Source of the DNA: an uncultured Bacilli bacterium
GTDB taxonomy: Bacteria > Bacillota_I > Bacilli_A > RF39 > UBA660
Reading direction: 5' to 3'
Length of the DNA: 28,152 nucleotides
NCBI GenBank assembly: GCA_948760655.1
Contig: CAQBKK010000007.1
Span: 1-28,152 of the forward strand
Part shown: in pieces, positions 7,028-14,310 of the stretch
Layout of the letters: each line of letters starts with the position of its first letter
Position numbering within the stretch: the stretch's first letter is position 1
Translations under genes and position numbers: made by a program
Notes under the pieces: generated by a model
Seen by the model: the letters and a program-made list of their open reading frames with translations, nothing else
What the model was told of the DNA's origin: nothing
The model's database searches: none

Positions 7028-7493
7028 ATCTCGTTTGTCCATTATTTTCTTGTAATTTATCTTTATAATCTATCAATCGCTGGTTATAGCTATCGCTAAT
7101 TTCTTTGTCAACACGTCCAAAATTTAAAGTAATTATCGTACCATTTGTTCCTTTAAGATAAATACCATCAAAATCATTACGCATTCCTCTTTTCCATGCA
7201 AAATAACTAAGCGTTACAAATTCAGATTCAAAATACTGATTGACTACATCATTTAGTATTTGATTATCCAATACACTTTTTTGTTGTAATGTTATCCCTA
7301 CTGGAAAAGATTTATAAAAAGACCTTTTAGGAACCTTGATAACATAAATTACAATATTTTCTTTATCAAATTTATCATAAGTAATTGTAATACTAGCCTC
7401 AACGGGCATTTCATCACTTAAAATTTGATCTATATACTGAAGTAAAAGATTTGATTTTTCTGGTGCAATTGCCTCTGCCTCTTTCTTTTTCAT
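7026..7493 (-). CDS. Unknown protein co-transcribed with thrS
   Basis: A soluble protein of about 155 aa, beginning MKKKEAEAIAPEKSNLLL with AAGGA 8 nt upstream of the ATG at 7493. It looks alpha/beta: strands such as ASITITYDKF, NIVIYVIKVPKRS and GTIITLNFGRVD alternate with helices, and an YFAWKRGMRNDFDGIYL segment lies in the C-terminal third. No signal peptide or membrane helix. I do not recognise the family. It lies 35 nt after thrS, with no promoter between them, and shares its terminator, so it should follow the Thr-leader control. Its job is unknown. Confidence 0.7.
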   Translation of the reverse strand: MKKKEAEAIAPEKSNLLLQYIDQILSDEMPVEASITITYDKFDKENIVIYVIKVPKRSFYKSFPVGITLQQKSVLDNQILNDVVNQYFESEFVTLSYFAWKRGMRNDFDGIYLKGTNGTIITLNFGRVDKEISDSYNQRLIDYKDKLQENNGQTR

Positions 7494-7528
7494 AACACAC
7501 ATCCTTCTCAAATTCGTATTATAACACA

Positions 7529-9067
7529 TTATCTTTTCTTTATCTCTTTTTTTAAATACTTTACAAAATCATCTAGAGACAAAGTAATACTTTCTTCACT
7601 ACCAAATTTACGATAACTTATAAGGTTATTATCTCGTTCATTATCTCCAATAATTATAGTATATGGATTTTTCATAACATTACTTTGTCTAATTTTTTTA
7701 CCCATATTTTCTTCCCTATCATCATAACTAACTCGAATTTCTTCATCATTTAATATCTCAAATATTTTTTTACAATATTCATCATGATATTTTATATTTA
7801 CTGGAATAATATTTACTTGAACAGGAGATAACCAAACAGGAAGTACACCTTTAAATTGTTCGAGTAATAATACTAAAAATCTTTCATAGGAACCTAAAAC
7901 GGCTCTATGTACCATTACAGGAGTTTGCTTTGCTCCATTTTCATCAATGTAGAATAGTCCAAATCTCTTAGGAGTAGCAAAATCTAGCTGAACAGTTGGT
8001 ATTTGAATTTCTCTACCTAAAGCATCTTTAAACATAAAATCAAGTTTTGGTCCATATAATGCCGCTTCTCCTTCACATTTTTGGGCATCAAGATTTAATT
8101 CATTAGATATTTCTTCTAACATTTTTTCACATAAATCCCAATCGCACTTTTCACCAATATACTTCTCAGGATGTTCATAATCTCTTACTGATAAAGAAAC
8201 GGCGTGTCCTTCCCATAATCCCATTCCTCTATAAAAATCTTTAATTAAATTGCACATATTGATAACTTCATCTTTAACCTGATCTACTCGACAAAATGAA
8301 TGTCCATCTTCAACTGTTATAGCATATACCCTAGATAGACTATTTCCAACTGCTCCTTGTAGTTCTGCTCTATATTGCTTATCTGATTCCATATATCGGA
8401 TTGGTAAATCTTTATAACTACGAAGTTTAGAAGCATAAATCCTAGTATGATGAGGACATTGAACAGGTTTTAATACAAAGTTATGTCCTTTAGGAGATTC
8501 AACTCTAAATAACTCATCGTTAAATTTTTTAGCATGCCCTGAAGTTTCAAATAAAGAAATATCTGCTAATGATGGACAACTTACCTTTTGAAATCCGTAA
8601 CGTTTGCATACTTTTTCTATTTCTTTTTGAAGTTCATCTTTAACAATAGTTCCTCTAGGAGTATATAAAGGAAGTCCTCCTCCTACATAATCAGAAAAAC
8701 AGAACAAATCTAAATCAGCCCCAATTTTTCTATGATCTCTTTCTCTAGCCTCATTTAAAAATTGATTATATTTATCTAATTCTTCTTTACTCTCAAAGCA
8801 TTTTCCAACTATTCTAGTAATCATTTCATTATTTACATTGCCTTCATAATAAACACCACTAATTCTTAAAAGTTTTACATAAATACCATTATCTAGTTTT
8901 CTAATTTCATTTTCTAAAGAATTAAAATCATTCTCACTTACTAATTTCTCAATTTTAAACTCATAGTAAAACTCGTTTTCATCCGCATATGCATTATCTA
9001 ACTTAATATTTTTATATTTTTCCTCTATTACTTGTTTTAATAATAGAGCACCTTTTTCATTTATCAT
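7529..9067 (-). CDS. thrS: Threonine--tRNA ligase lacking the editing domain
   Basis: A class II synthetase that charges tRNA-Thr. The catalytic core is complete: RDHRKIGADLDLF at about 110, zinc-binding LKPVQCPHH with Cys204, EDGHSFC supplying a second zinc ligand, VMVHRAVLGSYERF as motif 3, and a C-terminal anticodon-binding domain (WLSPVQVNIIPV to the end). The protein is only 512 aa, whereas common bacterial ThrRS is about 640. Only about 107 residues precede the core instead of about 240: the TGS domain is absent, and the N2 editing domain is reduced to its first and last segments (FYYEF..., SGVYYEGNVNNEMITRI). The HxxxH and CxxxH editing residues are not present. Start: GAAGG 7 nt before ATG. 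Expression is predicted to be attenuated by a Thr-rich leader. Confidence 0.95.
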   Translation of the reverse strand: MINEKGALLLKQVIEEKYKNIKLDNAYADENEFYYEFKIEKLVSENDFNSLENEIRKLDNGIYVKLLRISGVYYEGNVNNEMITRIVGKCFESKEELDKYNQFLNEARERDHRKIGADLDLFCFSDYVGGGLPLYTPRGTIVKDELQKEIEKVCKRYGFQKVSCPSLADISLFETSGHAKKFNDELFRVESPKGHNFVLKPVQCPHHTRIYASKLRSYKDLPIRYMESDKQYRAELQGAVGNSLSRVYAITVEDGHSFCRVDQVKDEVINMCNLIKDFYRGMGLWEGHAVSLSVRDYEHPEKYIGEKCDWDLCEKMLEEISNELNLDAQKCEGEAALYGPKLDFMFKDALGREIQIPTVQLDFATPKRFGLFYIDENGAKQTPVMVHRAVLGSYERFLVLLLEQFKGVLPVWLSPVQVNIIPVNIKYHDEYCKKIFEILNDEEIRVSYDDREENMGKKIRQSNVMKNPYTIIIGDNERDNNLISYRKFGSEESITLSLDDFVKYLKKEIKKR

Positions 9068-9095
9068 TCCTATACCTTCTTTCTTACTTTTTTAC

Positions 9096-9125
9096 TCAGG
9101 AGTATATCGTCTCCCATTCCGTCAT
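9096..9125 (-). CDS. Possible nine-codon mini-ORF upstream of thrS
   Basis: ATG ACG GAA TGG GAG ACG ATA TAC TCC TGA encodes MTEWETIYS. It follows a very strong ribosome site (AAAGGAGGAG, 9147-9138), though at a long distance of about 14 nt. Both Thr codons are ACG, also prominent in the leader peptide. AGGAGT of the ribosome site can pair with ACTCCT at 9103-9098 at the end of the mini-ORF. This may be a second leader or a fortuitous frame; there is no coding evidence beyond the ribosome site. Confidence 0.3.
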   Translation of the reverse strand: MTEWETIYS

Positions 9126-9157
9126 AATTTACACCAACTCCTCCTTTTTTTAGTTTA

Positions 9158-9291
9158 TAAAAGAAAAAGCCTATTACTGATTGTAATAGACTTCGTTAAT
9201 TCCTAAATTTGAAATAAATAATTTTTCTTAATTAAACAACGCCAAAACAACCAATATACTTTATTGATTTTAAATTTGTATTCGTCGTTGT
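9158..9291 (-). promoter_or_regulatory. Thr attenuator: competing segments and terminator upstream of thrS
   Basis: Segment 1, ACAACG in the Thr codons (9291-9286), can pair with CGTTGT of segment 2, GGCGTTGTTTAATT (9243-9230), which spans the leader's stop codon. Segment 2 can instead pair with segment 3, AATTAACGAAGTC (9201-9189), by about 12 pairs with one bulge and one mismatch. Segment 3 overlaps the 5' arm of the terminator AGTCTATTAC-aatca-GTAATAGGCT (9192-9168), which runs into TTTTTCTTTT. A ribosome stalled at the Thr codons would mask 1, allow 2:3 and prevent termination; one at the stop codon masks 2 and lets the terminator form. The terminator is clear; the 2:3 pairing is the weakest part. 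Confidence 0.65.
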
Positions 9292-9316
9292 AGTCGTTAG
9301 TATATAATTGCTTTTC
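9230..9316 (-). CDS. Threonine-rich leader peptide of thrS
   Basis: A 28-codon frame beginning MKSNY and continuing ILTTTTTNTN: five Thr in a row (codons 8-12: ACG ACT ACA ACG ACG) and a sixth at codon 14. GAAAGGGAGAG lies upstream of the ATG, a consensus-spaced promoter lies about 25 nt further up, and an intrinsic terminator follows before thrS. The layout is that of an attenuation leader sensing charged tRNA-Thr. The peptide ends GCFGVV and is otherwise unremarkable. Confidence 0.85.
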
Positions 9317-9348
9317 ATAAAATACTCTCCCTTTCAAAAAGTAACTAA

Positions 9349-9377
9349 AGTCTAACACATTAATTTTGGCATGTCAA
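9349..9377 (-). promoter_or_regulatory. Promoter of the Thr-leader/thrS transcript
   Basis: TTGACA (9377-9372), a 17-bp spacer with TGTG next to the -10, and TAGACT (9354-9349). The hexamers and spacing are the same as at the hisS leader. The leader ATG follows at 9316. Confidence 0.8.
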
Positions 9378-9392
9378 ATGAGTAATTCAGTT

Positions 9393-9431
9393 TTTATACA
9401 TTTTGGGAGTACTACTCCAAATTTGTATAAA
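9393..9431. repeat. Inverted repeat upstream of the thrS promoter
   Basis: TTTATACA (9393-9400) pairs with TGTATAAA (9424-9431) and the inner TTTGG-AGT with ACTCCAAA around a 3-nt loop: about 16 bp with one bulge and one small internal loop. Neither strand shows a T run after it, so it is not a normal terminator. It lies between the rmuC terminator and the -35 of thrS; function unknown. Confidence 0.5.
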
Positions 9432-9441
9432 TCCACAAACC

Positions 9442-9471
9442 AAAAGAGCCCTAACTTCCAACAAGCTCTTT
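9442..9471 (-). terminator. Probable terminator of rmuC
   Basis: AAAGAGC (9471-9465), a 15-nt loop and GCTCTTT (9449-9443), with a short T stretch. It overlaps the rmuC stop region. The large loop makes it only moderately convincing. Confidence 0.5.
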
Positions 9472-10545
9472 ATCCTTACTTCTTTCTATCTCTTTCACAT
9501 CTACTCGATTAATAGAGTCAAATCTTTTCGTAATTTTTTCTGTAGTAATATTTATATCACGTACATCTTTGGTGACTGTATCAATACTTCGAGATAATTT
9601 ATCCCAACGTTCACGATAACGTTCAAACTCATAAGAAAGTTTATTTAATTCCTCATGAATAACTTTAGCATATTTATCTCTTTCCAGATTTTTTAAAACC
9701 ATACCAATTGTTGTGAGCGTACTCATCAAAGTCGTAGGAGAAGTTATCCAAACCTTTTTAGTATATGCTTCTTCTAAGAGGTCAGTGTGATACGCATTTA
9801 ATTCTGCGAATATTGCCTCAGCTGGCAAAAACAAAATGGCTTCTCCAGCCGTTTCTCCTGGAACAATGTATTTAGATCGAATCGCTTCAATATGTTTTTT
9901 AACATCCAACTTAAATTGTTTACTCGCTACATCTCTTACTTCTTTGGAGAGAGTTCGATCAGTCATCTTTTGATAATTTTCCAAAGGAAACTTTGAATCG
10001 ATACAAATAGTTCCAAGTGGACTAGGAGCATACAAAATCGCATCGGCGATAAAACCATTACTAAGCTTATGTTGCACTTCATAAATTCCTGTAGTATTCT
10101 CTCCAAACACACTATTTAAAATATAGTTTAAATTCACTTCTCCAAAAATTCCCCTTGTCTTCTTATCTGTAAGAACACTTTGTAAAGAAACAATTTCTGT
10201 TGATAAACTATCAATCTTTTTTTGTGCCTCATCGATTTTAGAAAGACGCTCCAATATATTAGTAAATGTTCGATTGGATTTTTGGAAATTCTCTTCTAAA
10301 CGTTCATTGACTTTATCATTTAAATAATTCATTCTATTCAAAATTTGTTCATTCAAATGGTCAAAATCGTTTCGTAAACTACTTGCAAATTCCACTTTGA
10401 ATTCTCCGATCTCTTTTGCCATATTCGTCTCAAGCTTGCCTACTCTTTCGATTATCTCATTCGTATCTTTATTAGTATCACGTAATACTATTACAAGTTC
10501 TAATACAAGTACTCCGACTAAGAGTCCAATGATAATATACTCCAT
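9451..10545 (-). CDS. rmuC: RmuC family protein (DNA recombination/nuclease-like)
   Basis: RmuC proteins carry a PD-(D/E)XK-type nuclease fold and limit recombination at inverted repeats in E. coli; their exact activity is not settled. This 364-aa protein has an N-terminal membrane anchor (residues 3-21), a long coiled coil to about residue 125, and the family core from about 128: RGIFGEVNLNYIL, FIADAILYAP, and GTICIDSKFPLENYQ, in which D168 and D183/K185 fit the nuclease residues. Later family segments AILFLPAEAIFAELNAYHTDL and VWITSPTTLMSTL are also present. It begins 10 nt after the TVP38-like gene and is probably in one operon with it. Confidence 0.93.
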   Translation of the reverse strand: MEYIIIGLLVGVLVLELVIVLRDTNKDTNEIIERVGKLETNMAKEIGEFKVEFASSLRNDFDHLNEQILNRMNYLNDKVNERLEENFQKSNRTFTNILERLSKIDEAQKKIDSLSTEIVSLQSVLTDKKTRGIFGEVNLNYILNSVFGENTTGIYEVQHKLSNGFIADAILYAPSPLGTICIDSKFPLENYQKMTDRTLSKEVRDVASKQFKLDVKKHIEAIRSKYIVPGETAGEAILFLPAEAIFAELNAYHTDLLEEAYTKKVWITSPTTLMSTLTTIGMVLKNLERDKYAKVIHEELNKLSYEFERYRERWDKLSRSIDTVTKDVRDINITTEKITKRFDSINRVDVKEIERSKDKELVGS

Positions 10546-10555
10546 AAAACACCAA

Positions 10556-11140
10556 CTATTCTATTTGAAATTTTTTACTAATTATTTTACTTGCTATATA
10601 AGCAATTACGACTAACAAAATAACTTTTATAAGGGCTAAAGGTTGAGTTAAACTTTGCACCAAACTCGTCCCTACAAATCCCCAAAACAACACTAAAAAT
10701 ATTTTTCCTATTAGTATAGCTATTATAAACTTTTTTACTGACATTTTTGATAAACCAGCAGCAATATTTACCATAAAAGCTGGCGTAAAGGGTACAGCAA
10801 TAATTGAAGTTAATTGCTCTAATTTGATTTTATTTACAATTCCGATTAATTTTTTACACTTATTACTATTTTTTATTTTACAGTCAAACCAATGTTTCAT
10901 TTTCTTTCGGAACAAAAAGAAGGAAAGTAGACAACCTAATACTGTAAATATCCAAGAAACCAAAAAACCTACTATAGAACCAAAAACTAAAAAATTAATT
11001 GTAATAAAAACAAACAAAGGCAAGATTGGAAGAATAGATTCAATTAAAATACAAAAACACCCTAAAATAGGGCCAAAAACTCCTATATTTACTAAAAAGC
11101 TATTGATTATTTTATCTATATTTTGAATAAATTCCATCAT
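10556..11140 (-). CDS. TVP38/TMEM64 (DedA-like, VTT domain) membrane protein
   Basis: An integral membrane protein of about 194 aa with four to five hydrophobic segments. The VTT-domain hallmarks are present: GPILGCFCILIESILPILP near the N-terminus, a helix carrying a G-x-x-L-S-FFLFRKK turn, and the conserved FTPAFMVNIAAGLSKMSVKKF segment (compare the P-x-x-P/N-x-x-AG-x-x-x-M pattern). Bacterial relatives are implicated in lipid scrambling or transport, including the undecaprenyl phosphate carrier; the substrate here is unknown. Several ATGs cluster at the start; I took 11140, which has AAGGG 6 nt upstream. The next gene downstream is rmuC, 10 nt away. Confidence 0.82.
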   Translation of the reverse strand: MMEFIQNIDKIINSFLVNIGVFGPILGCFCILIESILPILPLFVFITINFLVFGSIVGFLVSWIFTVLGCLLSFFLFRKKMKHWFDCKIKNSNKCKKLIGIVNKIKLEQLTSIIAVPFTPAFMVNIAAGLSKMSVKKFIIAILIGKIFLVLFWGFVGTSLVQSLTQPLALIKVILLVVIAYIASKIISKKFQIE

Positions 11141-11211
11141 ATGCATCCCTTATTAGTATAACACAATCATTTACCTTTATTTTAGCAATCTTTGGCTAAT
11201 TTAGCTATATA

Positions 11212-12096
11212 TCACGCAAGACCCCTATATTTTCTATTTAATGCACGCAATACTTCTTTATCTTTCATTGACTCTTCTTGCATAGGCATCTTAGGAATCA
11301 AACCACGCATTACTAACCATAAATCATCTATAATTCGGGCACGTTCTATTGCATCAATCAAATCAAAATCTGAAATTTCAAGACTTACATCTTTTTTAAA
11401 TAGAATCATCAATTTACTTGTCATCAATCGTTCATTATACAAATATTTATACTTTGGATTTAATTTCAAATTTGCATTAATAAATAAACGAATAAAATAT
11501 AATATTTCTTTTAATTCTTTTCTTTCTATTTCATTTTTATGCTTTTCATAATAATAATTGAGTTGTTTTTGCACTTTTATATGATAATTATCGTATTCCT
11601 CATTATCAAAAATATAGGAAAGATAACCAATTGCTTTCTTGGTTGGAGAAAATATCATTCTTTTTACAATTCTTTTTTCAATAGGACAAATGCCATTTTT
11701 ATAAATATCTTGCTCTATTTTTGTTTCTATAAAAGTTTTCATTTCTTCATAAGCAAACAAAGCATTAGATGCATAATATAAATTCAATATTTCTCCTTCT
11801 ATATTTTGTAAAACAATCCCTTTGTATGCATCTGTACTATGTCCCACTTGTTTTATATCTTCACTAGATATTATTTTTATTTTATTTAAAAAGTCATTTA
11901 AAATGTGTTTATATATATCACTCGTATTATGTAAATTCTTTCTTATTAAGGGTTCATCTCTTTCTACTCCATTTTCAGAAAATAAAAAACGATAAAATAA
12001 ACTATTTCCATTTCGAGCAATAAAAATACTGGTTTCAGTAGGTCTTTTTTTTATAATCTCCTCTCGAATTATAGAAAAATTTTTAAATTGATTCAT
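11212..12096 (-). CDS. Unknown protein, 294 aa
   Basis: A predicted soluble, largely helical protein. An N-terminal region of probable beta-strands (ETSIFIARNGNSLFYRFLF) is followed by long charged helices. The middle contains ICPIEKRIVKRMIFSPTKKAIGYLSYIF and the last third LNPKYKYLYNERLMTSKLMILFKKDV. No signal peptide, membrane segment, metal motif or known domain is apparent and I do not recognise it. Ribosome site GGGAGG lies 8 nt before the ATG. It is followed 71 nt downstream by the TVP38-like gene; whether they share a transcript is unclear. Confidence 0.65.
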   Translation of the reverse strand: MNQFKNFSIIREEIIKKRPTETSIFIARNGNSLFYRFLFSENGVERDEPLIRKNLHNTSDIYKHILNDFLNKIKIISSEDIKQVGHSTDAYKGIVLQNIEGEILNLYYASNALFAYEEMKTFIETKIEQDIYKNGICPIEKRIVKRMIFSPTKKAIGYLSYIFDNEEYDNYHIKVQKQLNYYYEKHKNEIERKELKEILYFIRLFINANLKLNPKYKYLYNERLMTSKLMILFKKDVSLEISDFDLIDAIERARIIDDLWLVMRGLIPKMPMQEESMKDKEVLRALNRKYRGLA

Positions 12097-12182
12097 AAAA
12101 GCCTCCCATTTTTCCTTATAAAATTATAGTAAAATATTTTTCTATGTATGTCAAATAGAATGCCTCATCTATAATTCAATTT

Positions 12183-13030
12183 TTACTCTGTTGTCAATTT
12201 ACTTATCTCTTCTATAGATAAACCCGTAATCGTAGCAATTTGCTCTATTGTGTTTGTTCCTAAACTTTTCATCTTTTTAGCAATATCCATAGAATTTTTC
12301 TTTGCGCCATCAAGAAATCCTTCTTTAAAACCCTCTTCTTTCATCTCTTCATCAATTTGTCTTTGTAATTCCTCTTCACTACAATAAAATGCCTCATCAA
12401 ATAATTGTGTAAAATTCTCTAAATTCTTCTTTACCATTTGTATCATCCTATCTCCCTTATAGATTGTTTTTAAGACTTCTTTATCTTCGATTACAAACAA
12501 AGCCAAGTCTTTTAATAACCCTTCGTTGATACTATTATAATCTATTTTTTTATAATACGATAGGTTTATATCATAAATTTTTAGTAATTCTGTATATTCT
12601 AGGTGATGTTGTTTTTCCATTAATACCGTCTCATAAACAAATTCTCTTTTTCCATAAACTGTATCTCTAGCATTGATATTAATGATTGTAATTGGTTTTA
12701 ACTCTTTATAACTTTCTGAATTAGTAAGTTGTCTTAATGTTAATTGATAATCATAAGTTAAACTCTTTCTTTTACTTGTCTTACTTCTACTATAATTCAC
12801 TTCGATTCCAAAATACACTTTCCCATCAAAGAATGGTAAATCTCCTATAGAATTAATAATAGTTGCATGACTTCCAAACTCTGGGTGAACAGGGACTAAA
12901 TTGTCTTTTAATTCTTCATAAGGTATTCCTGTTGTATGGGCAATAATTCTTGCTACATAGTTTCTTATTTCTTTATTTTCATAAGATAATACTTTTTAAT
13001 GACTTTATCGTTTAGGTATTTTAATTCCAT
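12183..13030 (-). pseudogene. Rpn-family PD-(D/E)XK nuclease 'transposase', frameshifted
   Basis: Joining two frames gives a protein of about 282 aa of the Rpn/PD-(D/E)XK 'nuclease family transposase' group: start MELKYLNDKVIKK, then VLSYENKEIRNYVARIIAHTTGI, FFDGKVYFGIEVNYSRSK (the E-x-N/Q nuclease strand), a YDYQLTLRQLTNSESYKELKPITIININ core, and the typical C-terminal tail with EGFLDGAKKNSMDIAKKMKSLG and a small helix-turn-helix TIEQIATITGLSIEEISKL. The frame breaks at codon 13, where an A5 run (about 12993-12997) replaces the expected A6, so the protein stops after about 21 residues. AAGGAGG precedes the ATG at 13030. Intact members are DNA endonucleases promoting recombination. The lesion could be decay, a slippage switch or a sequencing error. 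Confidence 0.8.
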
Positions 13031-13128
13031 AAAAAAACCTCCTTCTATTTTATATATACACCTTAAATTGATGTTTTCCTTTTTTTGGAGGTTATTTTTG
13101 TAAAAAATTATTTATATACATTCCTTTC

Positions 13129-14238
13129 CTACCATTGATTACACAACTCTTCAATGATTAAATCTGTATATCTCTTACGCTCTTGACGAGTCAATTTGGT
13201 AAGGTGCATGACATTACATAGCACAACGACAATTACTTTGGCATCAAAATCAATCACAAAAGTAGGTCCAGTAAAACCACTAAAGGCAAAGGAATTTTCG
13301 CTACATTTCGTCGGAACATCATTTAATTCTTTGATGGAGTTACGATAACGAGTGCCCATATTATTGTAAGTTCGCATTACTTTGGTATCTGGACTTTTTA
13401 TTTTGGCTTCTTCATACATTTCATTGATTTCTTTTTCCGAAACAACGTTTTTTAGAATTTCATAATTTTCTTTATTTTTATCTTTATGACTTAACATAAA
13501 ATCAATCGTTTCTTTTTTTAATAAACTGCAATCTAAAAAAGATTTTAAGAATTTTAGTAAATCACTTCCTGTTGTAAAGATAGAGGCATGTCCTGTTGTT
13601 ATTCCAAGAGTTTTGGCAATACGTCCTTTCGTATCGTGAATCATTCCAGGAGTTATATCTTCTATCACTTTATCGTTTAATGTCTCATAATTGTTAGAGG
13701 CGATATTCTCTCCCTTAGGCTCAACAGTTGTGTTTTTTAGATGTAGCTTATCCAATATTTTTTCCTGTAAGATATTTTTAAATGGCTTATTGTAAATCGT
13801 TTCTAAAATAGTAGATAAAATAATATAGTGTGTATCTACATAGGTTGGGAATTTTGTTTTTACACTAGCTGAGTATAAAATTTCATAAAATTCTTCTTTT
13901 GTTTTAGCACTTCCTAGATACCCATTCGTCCATATCTCTTGATTATGTGATAGTAAATCGAGTATAGTTACTTCTTTTAGGTTAGTAAAATGATTATCAA
14001 TTGTATAAATAGTTTCTTCTAAATTTATCTTATGCTCTTCATAAGCCATATATATTAGAGTTGCTGTATATGTTTTTGTAAGGGATGCTATATCATACAA
14101 AGTATCTTTATTACATTCTTTTTTGTTTGGTTTTGTCTCACGATTCCCATACACTATTTCTTTTTCTTCACCATTTTTATAGATTTCTATCACATATCCT
14201 GGAGAATGAAATTTTGTATATTTTTCTAAATTTATCAT
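13129..14238 (-). CDS. Beta-lactamase-fold serine hydrolase (class C/penicillin-binding type)
   Basis: A 369-aa member of the serine beta-lactamase-related (PF00144) family. The catalytic SxxK motif is SLTK (Ser52, Lys55) within LYDIASLTKTYTATLIY. A Y-x-D/N motif appears as YVDTHY at about 133, where a Ser or Asn is more usual, and GHASIFTTGSDLLKFLKSF is a characteristic later segment. Family members act as esterases, D-amino-acid peptidases or beta-lactamases, so the substrate cannot be told from the sequence. No signal peptide is visible, suggesting a cytoplasmic enzyme. Start supported by GGGAGG 9 nt upstream. It stands alone between unknown genes. Confidence 0.85.
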   Translation of the reverse strand: MINLEKYTKFHSPGYVIEIYKNGEEKEIVYGNRETKPNKKECNKDTLYDIASLTKTYTATLIYMAYEEHKINLEETIYTIDNHFTNLKEVTILDLLSHNQEIWTNGYLGSAKTKEEFYEILYSASVKTKFPTYVDTHYIILSTILETIYNKPFKNILQEKILDKLHLKNTTVEPKGENIASNNYETLNDKVIEDITPGMIHDTKGRIAKTLGITTGHASIFTTGSDLLKFLKSFLDCSLLKKETIDFMLSHKDKNKENYEILKNVVSEKEINEMYEEAKIKSPDTKVMRTYNNMGTRYRNSIKELNDVPTKCSENSFAFSGFTGPTFVIDFDAKVIVVVLCNVMHLTKLTRQERKRYTDLIIEELCNQW

Positions 14239-14310
14239 ATTTATTTCCTCCCTTTTACTATATAGATTTTTATTTATAATTGCTCTTCATTTAAATTATT
14301 ATTGCCTAGA

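Noticed and set aside
9403..9597. Plus-strand open frame across the 3' end of rmuC
   Set aside because: It is a shadow of the rmuC reading frame with no ribosome site.
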